A stretch of 64,000 nucleotides of DNA from Hanleya hanleyi (taxonomy: Eukaryota > Mollusca > Polyplacophora > Lepidopleurida > Hanleyidae), in contig JAVTVY010018910.1 in assembly GCA_036873755.1 (NCBI GenBank), positions 1 through 64,000 on the forward strand, written 5' to 3'. Made by a program: the position numbers and the translations under genes. This document shows positions 55,505 to 64,000 of this stretch, piece by piece. Each line of letters opens with the position of its first letter. The stretch's first letter is position 1. The notes below the pieces were generated by a model that saw nothing but the letters and a program-made list of their open reading frames with translations, was not told the DNA's origin and did no database searches.

Positions 55505-55995
55505 TTACGATTTTATTACACAGAGTAAACTGCAAATAAACATGGTATTCTATGGTGGTATGTTGTAATCATATTTAGGTCCAGTGACGTCACACTGCCT
55601 TAATACATATATTTCAGACTGTGTATGCACTTTCCAATGCTTGATTCAAGCTTAAGGTGTGTACACTTTGAGTTTCAACACAGACTCGCGGTTCCAATGT
55701 GCAGGTTTCACCAAAATCTGGGAGATGGTAACTCGTAAGGGTCAAGTCAATTTGAATCTTGCATTTAATTTCCTCGAGTTTGGCGAAACACGCACATTGG
55801 AACAGTGAGTCTGTGTTGAAACTCAAAGTGTACACACCTTAAGCTTGAATCAAGCATTGGAAAGTGCATACACAGTTTGAAATATATGTATTAAGGCAGT
55901 GTGACGTCACTGGACCTAAAGATGATTGCAACAGACCACCATAGAATACCATGCTTTATTAGCAGTATATACTCTGCGTGATAAAATCGTAAAAA
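55505..55995. mobile_element. Foldback element with ~200-bp nearly identical arms
   Basis: The left arm (55,505-55,710) and right arm (55,785-55,995) are complementary over about 200 bases with few mismatches. They share GTCCAGTGACGTCACACTGC, CAATGCTTGATTCAAGCTTA and CACTTTGAGTTTCAACACAG. The loop is about 75 bases. High arm identity implies recent origin or conversion. Confidence 0.9.
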
Positions 55996-56328
55996 AATTC
56001 AATAAATATTTTCCGACACAGATCACAAAGGTCTCTCATTTGATGGAAACTATACTTGAGGGTTTACGATCACTTCAATAATTTATCATACATACTGCCA
56101 TTATTTTGAATTTAAGATGCACATGATGACTGAAAGAACATTTGTACGGCAAAGAGCTTGACTTACTGTGAAATGTAGACAATGAAATACCACTGGATCT
56201 TTAGAAGGTTAAACTGACTGAAATCAAGCTTTTGAATGAAACATCCATATGGTTAGCACATGCTCATCCCATAGCAGGTCATCTTTGTATGCTTTGGATC
56301 CTCATCCTTCATTGGAGTCAACAACATA

Positions 56329-56576
56329 TCACAAGTCATAAGGAGTTATTTTTTTAACTTGTATATTAGTCCAAATATTCAGAGATAAATGTTCTTGGAA
56401 TCTGTGGAAGATGAAAATATGCACAATGTAACCATTACCAATGTCATTTGATCTTGAAATTCCAACAACCACCGGAAATTTGACATAGCACTGCTGTAGG
56501 AAAAGTTTTTCCTGTAGAATATTTGGCTGTTTCTCGATTTTTCCATTCTCAGTGTACGGATGGTTGTCTCTGGTAC
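56329..56576 (-). CDS. Candidate exon of an unidentified minus-strand gene (3' exon)
   Basis: Minus-strand acceptor TTTTTCTTATTGGATCTTTCAG precedes. Read in phase 1 the exon is open to a stop at 56,329 (82 codons). It contains TRDNHPYTENGKIEKQPN and CYVKFPVVVGISRSNDIGNG. Phase matches the exit of the exon at 57,488. Domain not recognised. It may extend or splice again before the stop. Confidence 0.4.
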
Positions 56577-56939
56577 CTGAAAGATCCAATAAGAAAAATT
56601 CTTTGCAAAAGTTCAACTTGGGAGCTCTATATATTCTAACCCACAAATTACTTCAAATTAAAGGGGAACCCAGCAATCTACTAGAGTTATTGTTAGGAGA
56701 TATTAAGAGAAGAAAAATCCAAAACCTATAGTATTACTCCAAACTGTTGCAAGGTTAATGTCAGAATTTAGTATAAAATGATTGAGGGATGAGCTTTGGT
56801 GATGTCACAAAGTGAAGACAAGTTAATAATGACCAGAATTTACGCTGGAGTATTTCCAGAGCTAAATCTCTGTTAAATTCAATTTGTAGCATTATGCACC
56901 ATATAATTGTTTGGTTTCGAAAAAATTCCTATTATTTTG

Positions 56940-57175
56940 GGCATGAAGGTGCATTAGGGGACTGTTACCAGCAAGTTCTGAGCTGACCTACTTTTGATGA
57001 AAATTTCTGGTGATTTTTGATGAAAATCACTGATGAAACTGACTTGGGCTGTGCCCATCTTCATATTGGCAGGATTTCAACTCGGGGCGTGGGGGTTTTC
57101 CAAGAGTTCAGTTCGCATTGGAGTCATGATGCCTACCCTACTTCGTAGGTCCTGTGACGTTAGTCACACTGCCAT
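56940..57175 (-). repeat. Fragment of the 42,935-type inverted-repeat end fused to a repeat-B end
   Basis: GTTACCAGCAAGTTCTGAGC (as at 43,090) is followed by CCTACTTCGTAGG and then GTGACGTTAGTCACACTGCC, the complement of the repeat-B start at 44,021 and 58,020. It lies in the intron of the candidate minus-strand gene. Confidence 0.7.
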
Positions 57176-57487
57176 GTTTTGAAGTATAAATTCTCAAAAT
57201 ATCTTCTGTACTGTACCTGACATTTTCTAGCTGTTAAAAGTCAATTTACCGGTATATGATACATACATGTATTATAGAAATTCAACCTATTTATCACAAA
57301 GCAGCGAGTCTTTTCTGGTACTCGAATTAGAGAGTCGTATCAGCCACTGCCCTTGCAGTTACCCTCAAATTTGAGTAAAATTCTAGTCTTCTCATGATAG
57401 AATACCAGTAGTAGCATAATCAAGCTGCAAACTTTGATTGAAAAGGTCGAAAACACATGGAATGAAGAAATTAGTAGCCATACTTAC

Positions 57488-57737
57488 TGTGTCGGCAAGA
57501 TGTTTGATTTCCATCATGTCCATCTCCAAACATCTTTGGCAGTCCACCAGTGGCGATCGTGAAGCCAGGAGAAAGCTGTTTTGTACGAACCCAGTTCAAA
57601 TCAAATGTCAACCGAGAATTTCCTGTCCCCGTTTTGTTCCTCTTGTCAAGCTGGTATAGTGGGTGGTAACTTCCTTTTTGCAAAGCTGTTTTTTTTTTAT
57701 CTCTGTCTAGCATGTCCGGAAAGGAGAAATGTGACAC
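57488..57737 (-). CDS. Candidate exon of an unidentified minus-strand gene (5' exon)
   Basis: A strong donor, CACA|GTAAGT, lies at 57,487-57,482 (minus). The open frame contains LDKRNKTGTGNSRLTFDLNW and GGLPKMFGDGHDGNQTSC, a soluble-protein-like composition with one Cys. The exit is phase 1, compatible with 56,576. The 5' border is unclear; possible acceptors near 57,700 lack a good pyrimidine tract. I do not recognise the family. Confidence 0.45.
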
Positions 57738-58004
57738 ATTATAAACACAAGCTGTGCAGAATTAAGAATCTATGGTAGCCTAGGGGGAAATTGGGTAATA
57801 TAATATGACATATTCACATCCCATAGTTCGATGGCTTAACGAAATCTAATGGCTCTGTGCCCCAGAAACAAAGCAGTATGATCAGCACTCCAACATTTTC
57901 TGTACTCTTTTTCTATGAATCCCATGGCCTATCAACTGATGAGAGCACTTATGGTTGTAGTATAATACAACCACTGAACAAAAATACCAGCACTAAATAA
58001 GGGG

Positions 58005-58400
58005 AGGGGTATAATACACATGGCAGTGTGACTAACGCCACAGGATACTTTGATATGATTTAAGTGTGTACTCGAGAGATGACTTGGGGGCCCTATGTGC
58101 TACCGCGAGAGAGTTTATATAGCAGTGTCTAATTGACAGTGGGTACTATTTACTTTCCCAGATGTCACCGCTGGTGCGTCATTAGCGTAGCAACTATTAT
58201 CGCCCTCAGTTCCTATCACCCTGGACAGTTATCAGCCCAGCAGTACAGCACGAGGTCACCCATCCAATTCTTGACCGGGCTCAAAGTCGCTTAACTTCGG
58301 TGATTTTACGAGAACCGGTGTATCGTGATATGCCGTATCAACAGCCATAGTGAAACATACAGCCAAGGGTTCCCGATGGGCATGACAGTGCACAATGCCA
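58005..58400 (+). repeat. Repeat B with adjoining sequence, uninterrupted copy
   Basis: CATGGCAGTGTGACTAACGC, GTGTACTCGAGAGATGA, GGGGGCCCTATGTGCTACCG, CAACTATTATCGCCCTCAGT and GCACGAGGTCAC run as in 44,010-44,280. They are then followed directly by GTCGCTTAACTTCGGTGATT. This copy lacks the family-A insertion present at 44,279. Confidence 0.85.
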
Positions 58401-58409
58401 GGTAGCAAT

Positions 58410-59450
58410 CAATCAAATTCAATCTCTTCTGAAGGGAACCTGAATAAAGAAATGTTGATGTCATCAATGATAATCTTCTAATCTAGGTATCCAGCGAAGA
58501 AGAGGAGGGTCGAATAAAATATTCCAATGGGAAAGCATGTTGCGGAAGGCCATGCTTCTTGCATACATTTTTGCAAAAACTACATGTCCAGGACAGGTGT
58601 AAATTTTGAACCCTTTGGCTCGGGTGGGACTGGGGGGAAGGAGAGGCAGACATATAGACCTAATATATGACTTGTATCAGCTCCCCCCTCCAGGCCTGTT
58701 CTGTGATATTTTCCCCAGAGGACCCGTCAAAGGTTATCATAAATTCACACAGGTACAGCGTTAAATACATGTTAATACAAATAATGATGGTAATCCTGAG
58801 GGGAGAATGAAGTTATTAAACCATTCACCATAACATTACAGTTGCATGTCCCTCTCAATTCATGTATAATGTATGTATATTCCCGCCTCCCCCCCCTCCC
58901 CCCTTCAATTTGATATCTGCATTTAGGCAGTGCCAATATCACTTGATTGGTTGTTTAGCATGACCCATGATTTTTTAAATACACTGTCACATGCTAGATG
59001 CTATGATTATTTATTAATAATTACTAAATTGCAAACCAATTGTATGCGAATATGAAGAAAATGAGTAAGTTTTACTCATAAAAATGCAAATCCCTCATCT
59101 ATTCTAATTATTTCCCCACAAAATATAGATGAGGGCTGGTCATGCTAAAACAATTACCAATCAAGTGAGCCTTTCCTGATTGTATGTACATTCTGCAAGA
59201 GTACCTGTGGTCGATTTGTACTGCACCATTCACTTGGCGGGGGGAGAGCTAATTTGAGGTTTTGTTTATACAGTTATAATGTTGACACGTACCGTACTCC
59301 ATCTCATTCTCAGACCATCCAACAACACCCCACACAATTTGTAAAACTCACCTCGGCAAAAATAATGTCATATTAAAATAATTCCTATTTAACACAATGT
59401 TAAACATTGCTTGTGCCACGGCATTTACCTCGAGGCGAATTGTGTGGGCT
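58410..59450. other. Non-coding stretch
   Basis: A pyrimidine-rich run (58,885-58,905) and AT-rich DNA; no genes seen. Confidence 0.4.
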
Positions 59451-59455
59451 ACAAC

Positions 59456-61416
59456 AGATCAGGGAAAAGGACTAACTGGGATATCACAATAGAGATAAAA
59501 TATCCCAATTTGGATATTTTTTTCATACTTCCATATTTTCAAGCTGGCATATTTTGCTAGTTCTCCTGTTCGTATAAAGACATACAACAGTGGTTAGTGA
59601 TAACATAAAAAAGTATACTGTATTGCACGTAATTGCAATTGCGTAGAGAATAATGTCGGCGAGAAAAAGTCAACAAAATTATACCAATCGTATTGGCAGT
59701 TTTGTGAAGTAGATTCTATCTTGTTTTTGTAGTTTAGATGCCGCGAAATTCACCATTGCCGTTTAGTATTGTAGCGTGACCGGCTCGACGTGTAATCATG
59801 GCATTGTGCGGGAAGAGAATCCTGACTTACAGATGTTATGATCGTTGTGACTTGCACCCGATAGACATCCTAGATGCGTTCGTTAAGTCCTGAGCTTCGA
59901 ACAACCTGGTGATCGGCGACAAACTCTGTTAAATTTTATCGCAACAGACAAGTATGGAGGCTGCCATCTTGGTTCTGATTGTTTTGCATTGTGAGGCTAT
60001 TTTGGGAAACAGCGAGATGCACGCGCTGTAAAGCGCGGACCTAGGAGTAAATTCTCTGGCATTATCCGAATTGATTATTGGCTGATGCCAGACCACATCA
60101 AGTCTCGTGCAGTTGGAATTTGCGCCAAAAGTGCGGACGTAAACGAATAAGGCACGGAGGGAAATTTATTTGATTGGCTGTTAAAGTACAAGGAAATTCA
60201 TCAATTGGTTGATAATTCACGTGCCGAAAAAATGCTAAAAATAGCAGAATCCTCCCGTTGGGTATAAATACAGGCCATTTTCAGCATACGGTGTGCAGAC
60301 TGGCGACGAACTTGGAGAGGTAAGATCTGTACAAGATCTGAAGAAGATCTTGATATCTGTATAAGATATGGAACATTTATTTACTATAGGGCAGGGAGAG
60401 GGAGCTTCCCCGGCGTAGGCGCGTCGTGAAACTACATCAGAAAAAAATATTTATTTAAGCTGAATAAGCTTAATGACTATATTTTGAGGGCAGTAACGTC
60501 TTGTATAAAGACGTACGGACATTTCGCTGTGTAACCAGACCAGGGGCCCTGAGGGAGGTTGATGGCTGTTTGTCCTTCCACTGTTTTACCAGTCCTTCCA
60601 CTGTTTTACCAGACCAAGAGTCGAGATGACAGAAGCTGAGACGAGTTTTTCCCTTCCCAGCAGACGGCTGGATTTCTGAGGGTCCTGAGATGAGGTTGAC
60701 GGTGCATGGTGCCCCCCCCCCCCTCGCCTGCTGTTCCTAGATGTTCACCCGGGCCTGTCCCAGTCTCGCCCACCCGTGTTCCCTGTTTAATTCATTTAAA
60801 CGTTTCTAGTTCCTGGAACACGGGTGCTACTATTTATTTTAGATATTATTTAACAAAGTAGGAATTAATCATTTTTAGATATTTCTATAAAGTAAGGGAC
60901 GCATTGGTTAATGCATGTTCAGTTAAATTTCATATACCCAGGCAGTCTAGACCCCTGTGTACTTGACTGGTTTCGTGATAATGTAATCTTTGATGCCCAG
61001 GCAGTCTAAACCCCTGAGGCTTGCTTATTATCTAGTACGTTACTGAATAAGTAACTTTACCAGTCAAGTTGGCTATATTTTAAGGCATTCGATACTTTAA
61101 GATATGAGAGCTAACCAGTAATATACACATATACACTTCTATTGTAAATACGTTCTCTTTATTTGGAAATACAATTGACTATGATTTATATCTGCTTTCT
61201 CTCTCTTTTCTGGAGACTCTTGATTGCTTCAGGGTGACGGTGTCGTCTGCCTCCGAGACACGGAAATGATGAACGATCCCTGTAACACGAGACTCTAAAT
61301 CCGTTACAGTATGAAAATCGGTGAAAATATCGCAAATAGGATATAGTTCAATATCCAAATTTGGATTTAATATCCTAAGTGGGATATATATCCCAAGTAG
61401 TCCTTTGCTCTGACCT
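59456..61416. mobile_element. 2-kb element with inverted ends and an internal promoter
   Basis: AGATCAGGGAAAAGGACTAA followed by GGGATAT and ATATCCCAATTTGGATATTT on the left. The mirror on the right is CCAAATTTGGATT, GGGATATATATCCCAAGTAG, TCCTTTGCTCTGACCT. The interior holds a TATA promoter (60,263), two small direct duplications (CCTTCCACTGTTTTACCAG at 60,577/60,598; CCCAGGCAGTCTA at 60,938/60,998) and a C run, but no recognisable protein. Confidence 0.6.
60259..60325 (+). promoter_or_regulatory. TATA promoter with short transcribed leader
   Basis: GGGTATAAATACAGG (60,260-60,274) would set a start near 60,290-60,295. The leader runs to TTGGAGAG|GTAAGA, a good splice donor at 60,320. TGGCGACGAACTTGG at 60,301 resembles an LTR-element primer-binding site, so an LTR origin is an alternative. 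No downstream coding exon was identified. Confidence 0.4.
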
Positions 61417-61419
61417 GGA

Positions 61420-62455
61420 AATTTCCACGACAGTTTTGCTCCGAAATACGAACAAAACCGTATCGCATTTAAAAAAACTATAGGAGGAAGAGCCAAAAAA
61501 ACGTGACACTTTCAACCACAATATCTCTCCCCCCCCCGCCAAAAAATGGGTATGCTCAGGCTAGGCCTAAGGCTAAGCCCACAAAAATTCAACTGAAAAC
61601 TTCGAAGACTATGACCTTCTCATCATAGTGTTGGAACCAAATATGGATGATGGCATTTCATTTGCGGCCAGAAATCATTCACGGTGATGAGAGTTTTGTG
61701 ATCCCCGTCGGTTTCTGGGGGACATGGACCACTGAAACAAGCAGACAACGAACGAGTCACTTCGCTCACAACGCGAAAACATGGTCAAGGCAGAAGAGCA
61801 CACCTAAGAGGAATAACTCTGATGGTAATTCTCCAAACGACAGGTGGTGGAAATATCCACTTGACACGCATATACCGCCGCTACATAGATTTTGTTCCAC
61901 ATTGAATCATGGAAAACCTTTTCTTGAGGCACCTCCACAACGACTAGAGAATAACAATATTCCCAAACATAAACATAGCCTATAGATAATACGTCGCGCT
62001 CCTAGAACAGAACGAACAACATCCTGGAAACGCTCGCGGCCTCGATGAGATTTTCAACCATCATCAGAACAGTTCTCGCTCCCAAAATACCTGATAACAA
62101 AATTATTTTTAATTCAACAATTGATCAAGTTACTCAAGCAACAATACAATAATTACTACAATCCATAACTGAGAAGGATGACGCCTGATTCTTACCGTAG
62201 CAAAAATCTCTCTTCAAGCTTGAACTTCGTCTGCTGAAAAAAGGTCGGAAATCCGCACTGATAACTACCTTGTATCACTGCGCGTACCGCGTTGCTACGC
62301 GGAGAGAAATAATCCTTCAATGATTGGCATTTTTATGCACTCGCTGTGGAATACACCATAACTTATTAAGTGATTGATGCATTCAAACGTTTATGGCGCA
62401 TCATGTGGTGCATTTAAAGCCAAGTGGTTAAGGAGGTAATTCAAAGATAAAATGT
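61420..62455. other. Non-coding stretch
   Basis: C run near 61,530 and short unremarkable open frames; nothing recognised. Confidence 0.4.
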
Positions 62456-62459
62456 GGGA

Positions 62460-62575
62460 ATACTGAGGGTGGATATTCCCATCTCATCTCCTGCTTGGAT
62501 TGAAATCAGTGAAATTTTCACCCTAGGGTGGAAATTTCCACCCGTATCCCACCCTTTCTCATAACAGTGTACCGT
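62460..62575. repeat. Minimal copy of the GGTGGAAATTTCCACC palindrome family
   Basis: GGGTGGATATTCCCA, TTTTCACCCTAGGGTGGAAATTTCCACCC (in two overlapping dyads) and CCCACCCTTTC, followed by AACAGTGTA. The 53.7-kb array starts TACACTGTAATTGAAAAGGG, so both share an ACACTGT terminus. Confidence 0.7.
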
Positions 62576-62944
62576 TTTCAATATCGCAGTCTCTGCCATT
62601 ACAGTAAATCGAAATATGATTTTTGTTCCAGCGGTCATATTTTAGTTATGCTAAAATGTATACGAAAATCTAATATGGGTGCCCAATATCGTTGAGTCCT
62701 TCCATGCCTTAGATTAGTGTAATGCTGGAGTTCTACTCTCGCGCACAGTTTGTGAGATTAAACATCACAGAATATGATGAAGTCGTATTACTTTAAAAAG
62801 ACAATATATGAATGAGGGTTCATACTTGATGTAAGGGTCAGGCGACAATGCATGCATGTACAAGAGCCAAATCTAGGGACAACAAAGTGTCTCGATTCAG
62901 TGGTACAAAGGCATTGCCAATAGTTCCTTAAATGAAATAAGACG

Positions 62945-62996
62945 GATAGTGGAACCAGAGACCCTATAATAAATATGTATAATAATTTATTATAGG
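62945..62996. repeat. Perfect 20-bp-arm hairpin
   Basis: CCAGAGACCCTATAATAAAT, a short AT loop, and its complement ATTTATTATAGGGTCTCTGG; likely a tiny foldback insertion. Confidence 0.85.
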
Positions 62997-63499
62997 GTCT
63001 CTGGTGGAACTAATAAAATACGACACAAGTTTGTGCTCGGATCATCTGATTTTATTTCGATAAAATGCGCACATTTATTATCTCATGTTATTCATATCAG
63101 AATACACATACCTGTGAGTAACCGGACCTTCTGACAGATTCATATACGGTGAGAAAAATCTCCCAAACGGGCTTCTTGCAGGTCAAATTAAAAAAAAAAC
63201 CCAAAAACCCAAAAAAAAGCGGGGAAGGCCTTGACTAAATGTGGGGCTTTCACTGTGACATTTATATAAAAATCACCCTTTCACAGACAAATAACAGACA
63301 TCATAATTTTACTTGCCATGCATCATGGTCAAGTAGTACACAATTAGTCATTCTCCCAACGTCAGAGTTTTTAACCTCGAAACCGTCGATAAACAACATA
63401 ACAATAGGGAATATACAATCTGCTGACATGAGAATGACAATTCGTATACTGTCCTAAATTTGACACTACACATGTGGTAGAGAATACAATTGGTTTGGA

Positions 63500-64000
63500 T
63501 ATTAGTAGTCACGAGGGCTTCAAGACGAGACCCTCCATCACCCATTGAGACCAGGAATGGCCCCTGTATAGCTCAAACACCCCAAAAATGCCCTCTTCGC
63601 TACTGCTTCTGGACTCTTCATGACGTCATCTCCATTTCAAAACCCCCAGTTGTAGTCTACTCCACGACCGCTTCAATATGATGCCTTGCAAAGCCCATTT
63701 ACCCCTGTGCACCCCAAAATATCCTTTCAGTATAATACTTCTCAACTGCGCATGCGAACCGTGACGTCATTTTCGATTCACGCCAGGCGTAGTCTACTCC
63801 ACGAGTGCTTCAAGATGAGATCCTGCACAGCCCATTTGGACACAGGATGGCCCACCCTTTGCCAAAAAGTACACCTCAATGCTTCATGGTGATGCACTCC
63901 GTCACTTTCCTGTGAAATTCAACCAATGTCTTCGAGACCACTCCTAAAGTACGCTTCAGCTTGCAAGAGATCGAACAAATATCCACACACTATAATTTGC
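63500..64000. repeat. Second diverged array resembling the Polinton-like inverted repeat (runs off window)
   Basis: CTCCACGACCGCTTCAATATG-type anchors at about 63,511, 63,662 and 63,801 (period 140-150). A CACCCCAAAATATCC block and ACTGCGCATGCGAACCGTGACGTCA (NRF1-like half-palindrome plus CRE, in two adjoining pieces) occur at 63,743-63,767. Same order of modules and near the same period as the 442-9,127 arms, but with little direct identity. Confidence 0.55.

Noticed and set aside
59953..60029. Signal-peptide-like MEAAILVLIVLHCEA frame, possible first exon
   Set aside because: Only 25 codons; the GTAAAG donor is weak, and no downstream exon could be joined.

Overview
The window is a repeat-rich, mostly AT-rich piece of a eukaryotic genome, almost certainly an invertebrate and most likely a mollusc. 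The host coding sequence is split by long introns with GT..AG borders. It carries short repeats whose core reads like the conserved SINE tail found across molluscs (37,255 and 49,839), and it is full of metazoan transposons: Polinton/Maverick-like, Crypton, Tx1/L1-like LINE, Helentron and foldback elements. No bacterial gene organisation, rRNA or CRISPR is present. The species assignment is inference from sequence style, not a database match.

Host genes. A plus-strand gene crosses the left two thirds. Its exon at 1-109 encodes the middle of a MAM domain, and the next exon (15,688-15,778) completes it. They join in phase across a 15.6-kb intron. Further candidate exons lie at 17,569, 18,803, 22,579 (Ser/Thr/Pro-rich linker) and 39,733 (Cys-rich terminal exon with stop), all entered in phase 1. 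A second host gene is suggested on the minus strand by two phase-compatible exons (57,488-57,737 and 56,329-56,576).

Polinton-like element, 442-9,127. It sits in the first intron, inside an older repeat (family A), and is flanked by TACGG target duplications. It has very long inverted repeats (about 2.5 kb left, 1.8 kb right). These carry a tRNA-Arg-like relic and about 153-bp tandem units containing NRF1-type palindromes (GCGCATGCGC) and CRE-type TGACGTCA sites. The 4.3-kb centre encodes only virion-morphogenesis proteins, all on the minus strand: a membrane protein, an adenovirus-X-like protein, an unknown 221-residue protein, a penton-like jelly roll (frameshifted), a pVI-like protein, a double-jelly-roll major capsid protein (broken) and an adenain-type protease. 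No DNA polymerase, integrase or packaging ATPase is present. Two diverged arrays of similar architecture occur at 50.2-51.2 kb and 63.5-64.0 kb.

Other mobile DNA. Between 10.5 and 14 kb there are a microsatellite-tipped foldback, a Crypton-type tyrosine recombinase (one frameshift) and a 62-bp-stem perfect hairpin. From 23.6 to 39 kb come a Tx1/L1-like LINE, a LINE 3' fragment, a decayed Helentron of about 6.5 kb (protease-like, Rep, PIF1 helicase and endonuclease domains) interrupted by a family-A insertion, and two more LINE relics. From 40 to 64 kb the DNA is almost entirely non-coding: a 2.2-kb TIR element with nested repeats, a 36-bp minisatellite, a palindrome array built on GGTGGAAATTTCCACC, a foldback with 200-bp arms, and a 2-kb TIR element with an internal TATA promoter.
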